Positions 1 to 8,500 of a stretch of 64,000 nt of DNA are shown here, piece after piece. The stretch's first letter is position 1. Each line of letters starts with the position of its first letter. The notes under the pieces were generated by a model. The model worked only from the letters and a program-made list of their open reading frames with translations, did no database searches and had not been told where the DNA came from. The stretch comes from Clostridiales bacterium (GTDB lineage Bacteria > Bacillota > Clostridia > Saccharofermentanales > Saccharofermentanaceae): assembly GCA_017510605.1 (NCBI GenBank), contig JAFWMQ010000015.1, forward strand, positions 62,001 to 126,000, read 5' to 3'. The translations under genes were made by a program, and so were the position numbers.

Positions 1-1641
1 GGGCTGTATGTTGCGCTGCTCTGCGTATGGGGCAAGATAACTGAATACTTCGGAAGTTTTCTTACTATCGGAGCATGCGTTTACGCTCCTTTGGCAGCTT
101 TGCTTTTCGTAGACTTTTTCGCTGTCAGAAAACAGAAAATAGATCTTAAGAGCGCTTTTGAATTAGAAGGGTATAACGCTTATCAATATACTAAGGGATT
201 TAATATCGTGGGCATTATCTGCCTTGCTTTGGGATTCGGGTTTACGCTTCTGGTTTACGATCCGATAAAAGGAATTATCCATAATAAGATTTTGTTTATG
301 CTGACGCCTACATTGGCATCGTTCCTTTTTACGGGAGTTTTGTATTATCTTCTTTGCAAGATCCCGGACATCAGAAGATATGTCAGAAGAGATACTTATG
401 CAGGTCCTGACAAAAGACCTTTCGACAGGGCAAAAGTGCCGCCCAGGCAGAACCTGTTAATGCTGCCTTTGATCTGGCTCTACTGCAAGATCACTGTCGT
501 TCCGTATAAGCTTAAGGTAGATAAATACAACATGGAAGGGATCAAGCCGCCGTTTCTGGTATATGGTTCACATAATTCGTTCATGGATTTCTATGTGACT
601 CCGTTGGCTCTAAAACCTTATCGTGCCAATTACATTTCGGAACTTGAAGGATTTGAGGCTTTCGGCGAGTGGATCTATCGTCAGATAGGGTGCCTCGGAA
701 CGCGTAAGTTCATTAATGACCAGCACCTTATAAAGAACATTATAAAAGTCATTAAGCGCGGCGACGTTATGGTCATATACCCTGAGGCCAGATATGCCAA
801 TGTCGGTACAAATTCGCACCTTACCCCGTCTGTTGCAAAGCTCGCAAAACTCCTGAAGGTTCCCGTTGTTACGATCAACATGCAGGGTAATTATCTCCAG
901 CAGCCGATATGGAATCTCAAAGAGCGCAAAGGAGCCCGTCTCCATGCTGATCTAAAGTGCGTGGTTACACAGGACGAGATTGAAAAACTCTCAGTGGATG
1001 AGATCCTTTCGCGTATCTCCAAAGAGCTCACTTATGATGAGTATAAGTATCAGTTGGACAATAAGATCGTGATCGATGACGCCTGGAGAGCAGAGGGCCT
1101 GCACTATCCGTTGTACAGATGCAGAAAATGCGGTAAGGATTTTGCAATGACTTCCTCAGGCAGCAAGATCACCTGCAAATACTGCGGTGATTCATATGAG
1201 ATGGATGAATTGGGGCAGCTGCATTCATCATCAGGTGAGATCATTCATATACCTGACTGGTATGAATGGCAGCGCGGATTTGTTCATGAAGAGGTCAGGG
1301 AAGGGAAATACAGGCTTGACATACCCGTAAGGGTCTGGGCTCTTCCCAATGCGGTTAACTTCGTTGACTGCGGTGAGGGCAGGCTCGTTCATGACAATAA
1401 CGGTTTTTCGCTGGAGTTCGATAATTACAGGACGGAGAAACACGAGACTTTGAAGTTTCCGGCAAAATCAATGGTTTCATTGCATACCGAATATGATTAC
1501 AGAGGTAAATACGGACCTTGCGTAACGCTGTCGACTTATGATGATACGTTCTTTATCTATCCGACAGATGAGAGCAGGGATGTATTCAATCCCACGAAAA
1601 TTCAGTTTGCGACAGAGTACTTGGGAGGTCTTTATACCTGA
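1..1641 (+). CDS. NCS1-type permease C-terminus fused to acyltransferase and zinc ribbon (5' partial)
   Basis: The reading frame is open from base 1, so the N-terminus lies outside the window. The first ~130 visible residues are hydrophobic and resemble the end of NCS1 cytosine/purine permeases (DFFAVRKQKIDL, then YTKGFNIVGI and further membrane segments). The same frame, without a stop, continues into an acyltransferase domain: HNSFMD (HX4D catalytic motif, about 559-600) and YPEARYANVGT (about 780-810), matching the FPEGTRS block of PlsC enzymes. A CxxC...CxxC zinc ribbon follows (CRKCG at ~1120, CKYCG at ~1180), then a C-terminal domain I do not recognise. A separate PlsC-type gene and an acyl-CoA ligase lie next door, which supports a lipid role. 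Acyl donor and acceptor are unknown. The acyltransferase assignment is firm; the permease assignment rests on motif resemblance. Confidence 0.75.
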   Translation, partial: GLYVALLCVWGKITEYFGSFLTIGACVYAPLAALLFVDFFAVRKQKIDLKSAFELEGYNAYQYTKGFNIVGIICLALGFGFTLLVYDPIKGIIHNKILFMLTPTLASFLFTGVLYYLLCKIPDIRRYVRRDTYAGPDKRPFDRAKVPPRQNLLMLPLIWLYCKITVVPYKLKVDKYNMEGIKPPFLVYGSHNSFMDFYVTPLALKPYRANYISELEGFEAFGEWIYRQIGCLGTRKFINDQHLIKNIIKVIKRGDVMVIYPEARYANVGTNSHLTPSVAKLAKLLKVPVVTINMQGNYLQQPIWNLKERKGARLHADLKCVVTQDEIEKLSVDEILSRISKELTYDEYKYQLDNKIVIDDAWRAEGLHYPLYRCRKCGKDFAMTSSGSKITCKYCGDSYEMDELGQLHSSSGEIIHIPDWYEWQRGFVHEEVREGKYRLDIPVRVWALPNAVNFVDCGEGRLVHDNNGFSLEFDNYRTEKHETLKFPAKSMVSLHTEYDYRGKYGPCVTLSTYDDTFFIYPTDESRDVFNPTKIQFATEYLGGLYT

Positions 1642-1675
1642 CAGAACCGAAGGACTGTCATTAGCCTTCTGATAA

Positions 1676-2455
1676 TCACTTAGCCTCGAAATTTGTTTCC
1701 GGATCCCAATGCAGATCTTCCTGCCTGTGCATCCATGCAGAAAGTGCTTCGGTCATCTTATGAGCATCGTTGTCGTAATCGGCGCCGTTCATAGGCTCAC
1801 CGACATAGATCCTGATCTTACGGCGGTGAAGACCGTTAAGAGGATGAGGCTTCTTTGAAGTTCTCGGCCAGATCTGATATGCTCCCGCGATATAGACCGG
1901 GACCATAGGAACGCCTGCCTTTATTGCAAGGTATGCGGCCCCGTCTTTAAATTCGGCAAGTTTACCTGTGTGGGATCTGGTTCCTTCAGGGAAGACAAAG
2001 CAGATATTGCCTTTCTCGACTTCTTTCTTTGCCTTGATGAGACCTCTGATCGGGTTGCCGTAGCGGTCTACTGCAATGCCCCTGCCGACCCTCATGATGA
2101 GGCGGCCCAATTTGCCGTGGTTGGTCTCGAGATCGGAGGCTGCAAGGCAGCACATCCATTTAAAGTGTCCCTTGGGGAGATAATCTATGATAAGGACGCC
2201 GTCGGGGTAACTCTGGTGGTTGGAAGCGACGACATAGGGGTTGTTCTTGGGGAAATTCTCTTTGCCGATACATTTCATATCGCAAAGGATGTGGGTGAGA
2301 AGAAGAAATCCGTTTTTTGCCATTACATCCCAAAAGCCGCGTTTGGTGGGATACTTCTCGTCAAGATGTTTATGGTGATCGGCGCGGGACATCTTGGATT
2401 CATCGGCTGAAGGTGTCTTCTCGCCGGGTTTTACTGTCTTTTCTTCTTCTGACAT
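1676..2455 (-). CDS. plsC: 1-acyl-sn-glycerol-3-phosphate acyltransferase (PlsC family)
   Basis: This 259-residue protein probably transfers an acyl chain to lysophosphatidic acid in phospholipid synthesis at the membrane. It has the family motifs in order: NHQSYPD (HX4D) near residue 79 and FPEGTRSHTGKLAEFKDGAA near residue 155, followed by a PMVPVYIAG segment. The N-terminus (MSEEEKTVKPGEK) is charged and hydrophilic with no signal peptide. CGGAG lies five bases before the start, which supports it. It converges on the acyltransferase fusion (34-base gap) and is divergent from the acyl-CoA synthetase, so three lipid genes sit together. Substrate specificity within the family cannot be read from sequence. 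Confidence 0.88.
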   Translation of the reverse strand: MSEEEKTVKPGEKTPSADESKMSRADHHKHLDEKYPTKRGFWDVMAKNGFLLLTHILCDMKCIGKENFPKNNPYVVASNHQSYPDGVLIIDYLPKGHFKWMCCLAASDLETNHGKLGRLIMRVGRGIAVDRYGNPIRGLIKAKKEVEKGNICFVFPEGTRSHTGKLAEFKDGAAYLAIKAGVPMVPVYIAGAYQIWPRTSKKPHPLNGLHRRKIRIYVGEPMNGADYDNDAHKMTEALSAWMHRQEDLHWDPETNFEAK

Positions 2456-2527
2456 ATATACTCCGTAACTGTGTCTTTATTAAAAATCCTAACTAATATA
2501 ACTCAAGAATGGCATTTTGGCGAATTA

Positions 2528-2557
2528 TTGTCAATTCATTCGTAAATATGATATATT
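2528..2557 (+). promoter_or_regulatory. Candidate promoter of the acyl-CoA synthetase gene
   Basis: TTGTCA (2528-2533) is followed after 17-18 bases by ATATAT/TATATT (2551-2557), in the AT-rich spacer between two divergent lipid genes. The -10 is imperfect, so this is a weak call. Confidence 0.35.
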
Positions 2558-2616
2558 TTTTTAGTTGCGCTTGCTTTTCGAAAATCGAAAAAACAAGGGC
2601 TGATGGAGGTAAAGGT

Positions 2617-4485
2617 ATGATTCCTGTACAGGGTACGCCTGTTTATACAGCTGAGAAGTTTTCGGACTTGAGAGATCTGATTGTCTCTACTTGTGCCAAA
2701 TACTCTGAACTGGATGCTTTTATCTTCAGACGTTCCCCGAAGCTTTCTGAGATCCACAGGAGTTATTATGAATTCGGGAATGATATCAAAGGTCTTGCAA
2801 CTTATATCCTTAACAGCAAATATGCGGATCAGAGGCTTGCGGTAGTAGGCGAGAATGCCTATGAGTGGTTTGTATCTTACTATGCTACCCTGTCATCCGG
2901 GTGTATTGGTGTTCCGCTGGACAGGGCGCTTCCTGAAGACGAGCTGATCCAGCTTCTTATCAGATCAAAGTCACGTCTTATCTTCTACCATCACAGACAT
3001 CACAAGATGATGCTTTCCATAGCAAAGAAGATCAAGTCCGGTGAGCTGGACATTCCGCTCGACAAGTTCGTAATTTTCTATAAGGACGGGCTTTCGGGAA
3101 AGACAAAAGATGATACCTGGCCTGAAGATGACGACCGTTTCGCGGACATTTATGATCTTATTAACGAAGGCAAAACGTATATCGAAGCCGGTGATAACAA
3201 ATTTATGGATACGCCTATCGATGTCGATGCTGCCAAGATCATTCTCTTTACATCAGGCACGACCTCGATGAGTAAGGGCGTTCTGCTCTCACATAACAAT
3301 ATCGTTTCCAATGTTTATTCAATATCCCAGACTCTTGACGTAAGAAGGGGTGACAGGGCTTTTTCCATCCTGCCTCTGCATCATACGTTTGAGAATACAT
3401 GTGATTTCTTTATCCTTTCCAGCGGCGGATGTATCTGTATGTGCGACGGCCTCAGATATATTGTCAAGAACATGGAAGAATGGAAGCCTGATGTCTGCAT
3501 TTCCGTGCCGCTGCTTTTCGAGAATATTTACGAGAAGATCGAGGACGGAATCAAGTCTTCAGGTAAAGAGAGAGTTATTGCAATCGCAAGACCGGTCACA
3601 CGTTTCCTGAAAAGGTGCGGAATCGACGTAAGACGCAATGTTTTCAAGGATATCCTTGATAAGCTGGGCGGCAATTTCCGCATGATCGTCATAGGCGGTG
3701 CCGGGATCGATAAGAAGTACATAGATGCTTTCACGGATTTCGGTCTTCAGTTCTATATGGGTTATGGCCTTACCGAGACATCACCCGTTATCTCAGTTAA
3801 TACGGAAGTATGTGACGTTCACGGTTCCGTAGGACGCCCGATGGCCGGCATTACAGTCGCCATTGATGCTGAGGGCAAGGGACCTAAGGCTATAGGTGAG
3901 ATCCTTACCAAATCGGAATCCGTTATGCTCGGCTATTACGAGAATGAGGAAGCTACCAAAGAAGCAATTGATGAAGAAGGCTGGTTCCATACAGGAGACA
4001 TGGGTTACATCGATAAGACCGGTTCGATTCATATCACGGGCCGTGTTAAGTCCATGATCGTTCTTACTAACGGTAAGAAGGCTTTCCCTGAAGAGATAGA
4101 GGCAGTCCTCACTGAGATCAAAGGTGTCACGGAGGCATTTGTTTGGGGTAATAAGAACGAACGTGAAGCCATCGATATCTGCGCTAAGCTCCTTATCAAC
4201 AGAAAAGTCATCGGTGCCGAGCTCGGTCTGGCCACAGAGGCTGACGACGGACAGATCGAGACATATCTCAACGATAAGATCCATGAGGCTAACCATACAA
4301 TGCCTCAGTATAAGATCGTCCGTAATTACGTCTTCTCGGAAGAAGACATGATCAAGACAACGACTCTTAAGATCAAGCGTCCCAAGGAGCAGGAGCATAT
4401 CGAATCCCGCCTTGCCGAATTAGGTCACACTATGTATGACGTTAACGGCAAGAACTTCGATAAGCTGATCAAGTCAAATAAATAA
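2617..4485 (+). CDS. Long-chain acyl-CoA/acyl-ACP synthetase (AMP-binding family)
   Basis: It activates a fatty acid through an acyl-adenylate. The ATP loop ILFTSGTTSMSKGVLLSHNN lies near residue 208, YGLTETSP near 386, and the GWFHTGDMGYID and ITGRVKSMIV hinge motifs towards the C-terminus. I chose ATG 2617 because GGAGG (2605-2609) precedes it at good spacing. The frame extends upstream to 2509, but those residues are translated from the promoter-like spacer. The resulting length of 622 residues fits FadD/LC-FACS proteins. It ends eight bases before the next gene. Neighbouring acyltransferases suggest it feeds acyl groups into phospholipids. CoA versus ACP as acceptor cannot be decided. Confidence 0.88.
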   Translation: MIPVQGTPVYTAEKFSDLRDLIVSTCAKYSELDAFIFRRSPKLSEIHRSYYEFGNDIKGLATYILNSKYADQRLAVVGENAYEWFVSYYATLSSGCIGVPLDRALPEDELIQLLIRSKSRLIFYHHRHHKMMLSIAKKIKSGELDIPLDKFVIFYKDGLSGKTKDDTWPEDDDRFADIYDLINEGKTYIEAGDNKFMDTPIDVDAAKIILFTSGTTSMSKGVLLSHNNIVSNVYSISQTLDVRRGDRAFSILPLHHTFENTCDFFILSSGGCICMCDGLRYIVKNMEEWKPDVCISVPLLFENIYEKIEDGIKSSGKERVIAIARPVTRFLKRCGIDVRRNVFKDILDKLGGNFRMIVIGGAGIDKKYIDAFTDFGLQFYMGYGLTETSPVISVNTEVCDVHGSVGRPMAGITVAIDAEGKGPKAIGEILTKSESVMLGYYENEEATKEAIDEEGWFHTGDMGYIDKTGSIHITGRVKSMIVLTNGKKAFPEEIEAVLTEIKGVTEAFVWGNKNEREAIDICAKLLINRKVIGAELGLATEADDGQIETYLNDKIHEANHTMPQYKIVRNYVFSEEDMIKTTTLKIKRPKEQEHIESRLAELGHTMYDVNGKNFDKLIKSNK

Positions 4486-4493
4486 GGAACTCT

Positions 4494-5207
4494 ATGTCCT
4501 CGTTCCGTAAAATCTTTCTCGGAGACCGGGAAGTCGTTATCGAATTCGAACGCAAAAGAATAAAGAACATCAACGTCCGCGTCAGGCGCGACGGCACATT
4601 GTACTGCTCGCTGCCATATTATGCGTCAGTCAAAGAAGCCGAATCGTTCATAGTTTCCAAAAAGGAATATCTTCTTAATGCCCTTGTTTCTGCAGTGAAT
4701 GACGAGAAAAGTAAGAGCCTGTCCAGATCCTTTACGGATGGCGAGACATTTGTGGTATTTGGCAAGTCATATACTCTGCAGGTTTTGCGCGCTCCCAAAA
4801 ATCTCTGCCGTGCCGAAAACGGGATAATCACTTTAGAAGTTACCGATCCTTCAAATTACCGCACAAAATACATGACCTACGAGAAGTGGAGAAGATCCTG
4901 TTTAAGAAGCATTGTAGTTAACTATTGTAATGAGATATTTCCTTTATTTGCCCGAAAAGGTGTCCAGCCTCCCCAAAAGATCACCCTGGGCGAGTACAGG
5001 TCCTTCTGGGGCGAATGCTTTGCCAAAAGAGGAGAACTCAAGTTCAGTTACCGTCTTTTCGAGAAAGAGCCTGAGCTTATAAGGTATGTCGTTGTCCACG
5101 AGTTTGCGCATTTCCTTGTGCCTGATCATTCGGCGCGTTTCTGGGCTGTTGTGGCAGAGATCGTGCCCGATTATAAGGAGCTGAGGAAAAGGCTGAACGC
5201 TAAGTAA
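4494..5207 (+). CDS. YgjP-like zinc metallopeptidase (DUF45/SprT-like)
   Basis: This 237-residue protein has a classic HEXXH zinc site in VVHEFAHFLVPDHSARFW near residue 200. The YgjP/DUF45 family places the third ligand in the DHS...FW segment. An upstream RSFWGECF stretch is typical of the family. The N-terminal half holds predicted beta strands. There is no signal peptide, so it should be cytosolic. It starts eight bases after the acyl-CoA synthetase and probably shares its transcript, ending at the terminator at 5211-5236. Biological substrates of this family are poorly known. Confidence 0.85.
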   Translation: MSSFRKIFLGDREVVIEFERKRIKNINVRVRRDGTLYCSLPYYASVKEAESFIVSKKEYLLNALVSAVNDEKSKSLSRSFTDGETFVVFGKSYTLQVLRAPKNLCRAENGIITLEVTDPSNYRTKYMTYEKWRRSCLRSIVVNYCNEIFPLFARKGVQPPQKITLGEYRSFWGECFAKRGELKFSYRLFEKEPELIRYVVVHEFAHFLVPDHSARFWAVVAEIVPDYKELRKRLNAK

Positions 5208-5210
5208 TAA

Positions 5211-5236
5211 AACCCGGTCGGGTTTGTCCTCTTTTT
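5211..5236 (+). terminator. Rho-independent terminator after the metallopeptidase gene
   Basis: AACCC-GGTC-GGGTT forms a short stem-loop (5211-5224), followed by a T-rich tract ending in TTTTT at 5236. Confidence 0.7.
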
Positions 5237-5263
5237 GCCCGGAAATCATATTTTTTCTGGTTG

Positions 5264-5451
5264 CGACGGACCAAAATGGATTTTTACTGGATTTGATCCG
5301 TCGGTTTTTCGAAAAAACAGCTTCAAAAATGCTGAGATGACGGACTGAATTGGGGTATTCCTTGATTTGGTCCGTCGAAAACAGCGGAAACAGCGTCTCT
5401 GAGCGTAAAATCGACGGACTAAAAACGGATAATAGTCAGATTGATCCGTCG
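5264..5451. repeat. Three 40-bp imperfect palindromes at an exact 74-bp period
   Basis: Units lie at 5264-5303, 5338-5377 and 5412-5451. Each starts with (C)GACGGAC and ends with TCCGTCG, giving 7-bp arms (6 in the second unit, where the outermost pair is lost) that partly extend inward through a Y-CAAA / TTTG-R segment. Interior bases differ between units; only the arms are kept. Unit starts are exactly 74 bases apart, about seven helical turns. The 34-bp spacers and right flank contain TTCGAAAA-type strings, including the perfect palindrome TTTTTCGAAAAA at 5305-5316. The array fills most of the 356-base gap before the helicase gene. It could be an operator array, a structured leader RNA or a small dispersed repeat. 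Confidence 0.85.
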
Positions 5452-5495
5452 CGCCTTCGAAAACGGTGTCATATCTGACCTTGCATCTCGCAATC

Positions 5496-5529
5496 CTTGC
5501 AAGCAAGTTGCTCAAATATTTGTTATTAT
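5496..5529 (+). promoter_or_regulatory. Promoter of helicase gene with conserved TTGCAAG box
   Basis: CTTGCAAGCAAGTTGC (5496-5511) is followed after nine bases by the extended -10 TGTTATTAT (5521-5529). The same 16-mer, the same nine-base gap and the extended -10 TGTTATACT recur at 42982-43015. The box holds TTGCAAG and TTGCTCA 11 bases apart, so a regulator would meet both on one helix face, overlapping the -35 region. Confidence 0.65.
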
Positions 5530-5563
5530 TATTTGATAAGAAGATTGTCAGGAGGCATCGGTT

Positions 5564-8500
5564 ATGGGTGAACTCAATCTTGATCGAAGCAAGGTCAAAT
5601 TCGACTTGTGGGAGCGGAAACTCCTTGACTTAAGTACCCGTAATTCACTTCTAAATCTGAGGATCAAGGGCTCTTGTGTTCCGGTTTTTGTTCCGGAATG
5701 CTCAAACATCGAAGACCTGATTGCCCAGGACAAAAATTTCACGATCAAATCCCGTGGCAAAGACGATGAGCCCGGGGAAGAACTTGAAGAAGAGCAACAG
5801 ATCCCCGATGCCGTAAAGCCTGTTGAAGGTGAACAAGTTTCTGACGGGGACGCAGCAGAAGAAAAACCTGCTGAAGAGGCTGTTGCTGAGAGCGCAGAAC
5901 AGGCAAAAGAAGAACCCGCAGAGCAGCCCAAGGAAGAGGCTGCTGATCAGGTAAATGAAGAGGCCGTTAAGCAGGCACAAGAAGAGTCCGCAGAGCCCGC
6001 AACTGAAGAACCTGCCGCTGCTGACAAAAAGGAAGAACCCAAAAAGATCAAGGGAGTTCCTGCAAAGGATTATACGATCGTGGATCTTCCGAATATCTCA
6101 GAATTCAAAGAATACATCGATAAGAACTATGAGAAGGGCGTTTTGATCTCATCTCTTACGGAAGCTGCTCTTGATAAGAATATCAAGACACTTTACAGGG
6201 GTGCCAAGACTTCTATGGAAGAGAACGGTGCCAATACTTTATTCCTCGCATGCGGGTTCCTGAAGTGGTTTGAGAAGGACAGAAAAGAACCATGCTATGC
6301 TCCGCTCATCCTGATCCCTGTTGAACTTGTTAAGAAGTTTGGCATCAAGTACACGATGAGAAGAAGAGATGAAGATGTTCAGTTTAATGTCACCGTTTCA
6401 GAGAAACTGAGACAGGATTTTAATATCGAATTTGATGAATTCAGCAAAGCACTGCCGACCGATGAAAATGGTGTTGATGTTAAGAAAGTTTTCGATCAGG
6501 TAAAAGAGGTAATCAGTGTTCTTAAGGGTTGGGAAGTTATCGAATCCTGTGTGCTGGGATTGTTCTCGTTCTCGCAATTCGTTATGTGGAATGACATGCA
6601 CAGACATAGGGATTCTATTGCACAGAATAAGATCGTTAAGAGTCTTATAAACGGCCGGCTAGAGTGGGATTACGAGGATCTCTCGGCCACGGGAAAAGTG
6701 CCGGAAGAAGATGTTTTTCTGCCGATCGTCGCAGATGCTTCACAGCTTGCTGCGATCAAGCGTGCCGGTGAAGGCGCAAGCTTCGTTCTTCACGGTCCTC
6801 CGGGAACTGGCAAATCACAGACCATTACTTCGATAATCGCCAACTGCCTTGCAAGCGGTAAGAAGGTTCTTTTCGCGGCAGAAAAAAAGGCTGCGCTTGA
6901 TGTTGTTTATAAGCGCTTGGAGAAGATCGGTATTGCGCCGTTCTGTCTTGAACTTCATTCAAATAAGGTCCGCAAGAGTTATGTTCTGGACCAGCTTAAG
7001 ATCGCCAGTGAAGTCAGCCTTAAGGCCAAGGGCGACGGCAATTACGACAAGGCACTTGAAGATATTGCGGCTAAGAGAAGAGAACTTGATAAATATGTTA
7101 ATGATCTTCACACCAGACGCGGATGCGGAATGTCGCTTTATGAGCTGATCAACGTCTATGCCTCAAATCAGTCGGCAATTGATTGCGGAGATTTCGATAA
7201 CGGTTTTATAAATGAACTCAATGCCCAGAGGATCAAAGAGATAGAGTCTTCTTTGGGAGAACTTGTTGCTTCTTCGGGCAACCTGAACGGAAAACTTCCG
7301 TTTGTAAGATCTTCTGCTTTTTCGCAGGATTCCAAGAATAAACTTCCTGCGCTGGTTGAAACGTTTATCAAAGCTTATGATGAGTTTGCATCAAGCGTGG
7401 AGGGCTTTGATAAACTTCTCACATCTTATAATTGCAGGATATCAGGGGAGCCCGGAACTATAGGGAGGATCGCGGGATTAAGCAACTGCGGTGCTGCGAT
7501 CGCAAAGATCAGGAGCCTTAATCTTCCAAAGGGACTCATCTGCTGTGATGATACTGAGAGCGCATATCTTTCGCTTAAAGACATGATCGCAAGCTGCAAA
7601 GAAGCAGTCTCCAAGCGCGAATCACTGCTTTCGGCCTGGCAGCCCGGATTCCTTGACCTTGACGGAACAGCACTTCTCAATGAGTTGATGACGGCAAGGG
7701 CGAAGAACGCATTAGTCCGCGGAGTGGCAGAGAACAATGTTTATAAAAAGGTCAGGGCATATGACCTTAAGGGCACGCGCAAAGAGACTCTGGAGCAGGA
7801 TTTCAAACTGCTGACCGAATACAGGAACTCTGTACAGACGATCATGAGTTATATGGCTTCTGTAAGAGGATATCTGGGTGATTACTATAACCCGGGCGCT
7901 GCATTCCCGGGATTCAATATCCTTCAGGTTGAAGCGCTTAATGAGAATTCTCACGCTGCGTTTGCCGAATTCTCAGCATTTGATCCTACCGGCGCATTGC
8001 GAAAACTTGTCGGCAATGGCGACGCTTACTTAACTGACGCGGTCAATTCATTTAATGCAAAGGCGGCAGGATATAAGAGCTCCTACGAATCTTTGGCTGG
8101 TACTTACGGCTTTGAGAATGGGGCATTCGCGCCGTCCTCTGAACTGCTTGAGAACAGGAAGCAGATGGCTCAGACACTGTTAAGTGACAGTGATTTCTTA
8201 AGAGACAGGATGCAGTTCAATCTTATGGCTTCACGCTGTGCCGATTATAAGATCTCTAATCTTGTCAAAGCATATGACAGCGGCATTGTTGACGGAAACG
8301 GTATCATAAGTTCATTCCGCAAGGGATACAGCAGGCTGCTCATCTCTCTGATAATTGATAATTCTGAGGCCTTAAGAACTTTCAGCGGACTTGTTTTCGA
8401 GAATAAGATAAATGAACTGTCCAGGGTCAACGATGAATTCGAGAAGATAACCAGACAGGAGATCTATTTAAGGATCGCAAGGAACCTGCCTGATATGAGC

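Noticed and set aside
5264-5451. CRISPR array (about 40-base repeat plus 34-base spacer)
   Set aside because: Only the short arms are conserved; the interiors of the units differ. CRISPR repeats should be nearly identical throughout. No cas gene is nearby.
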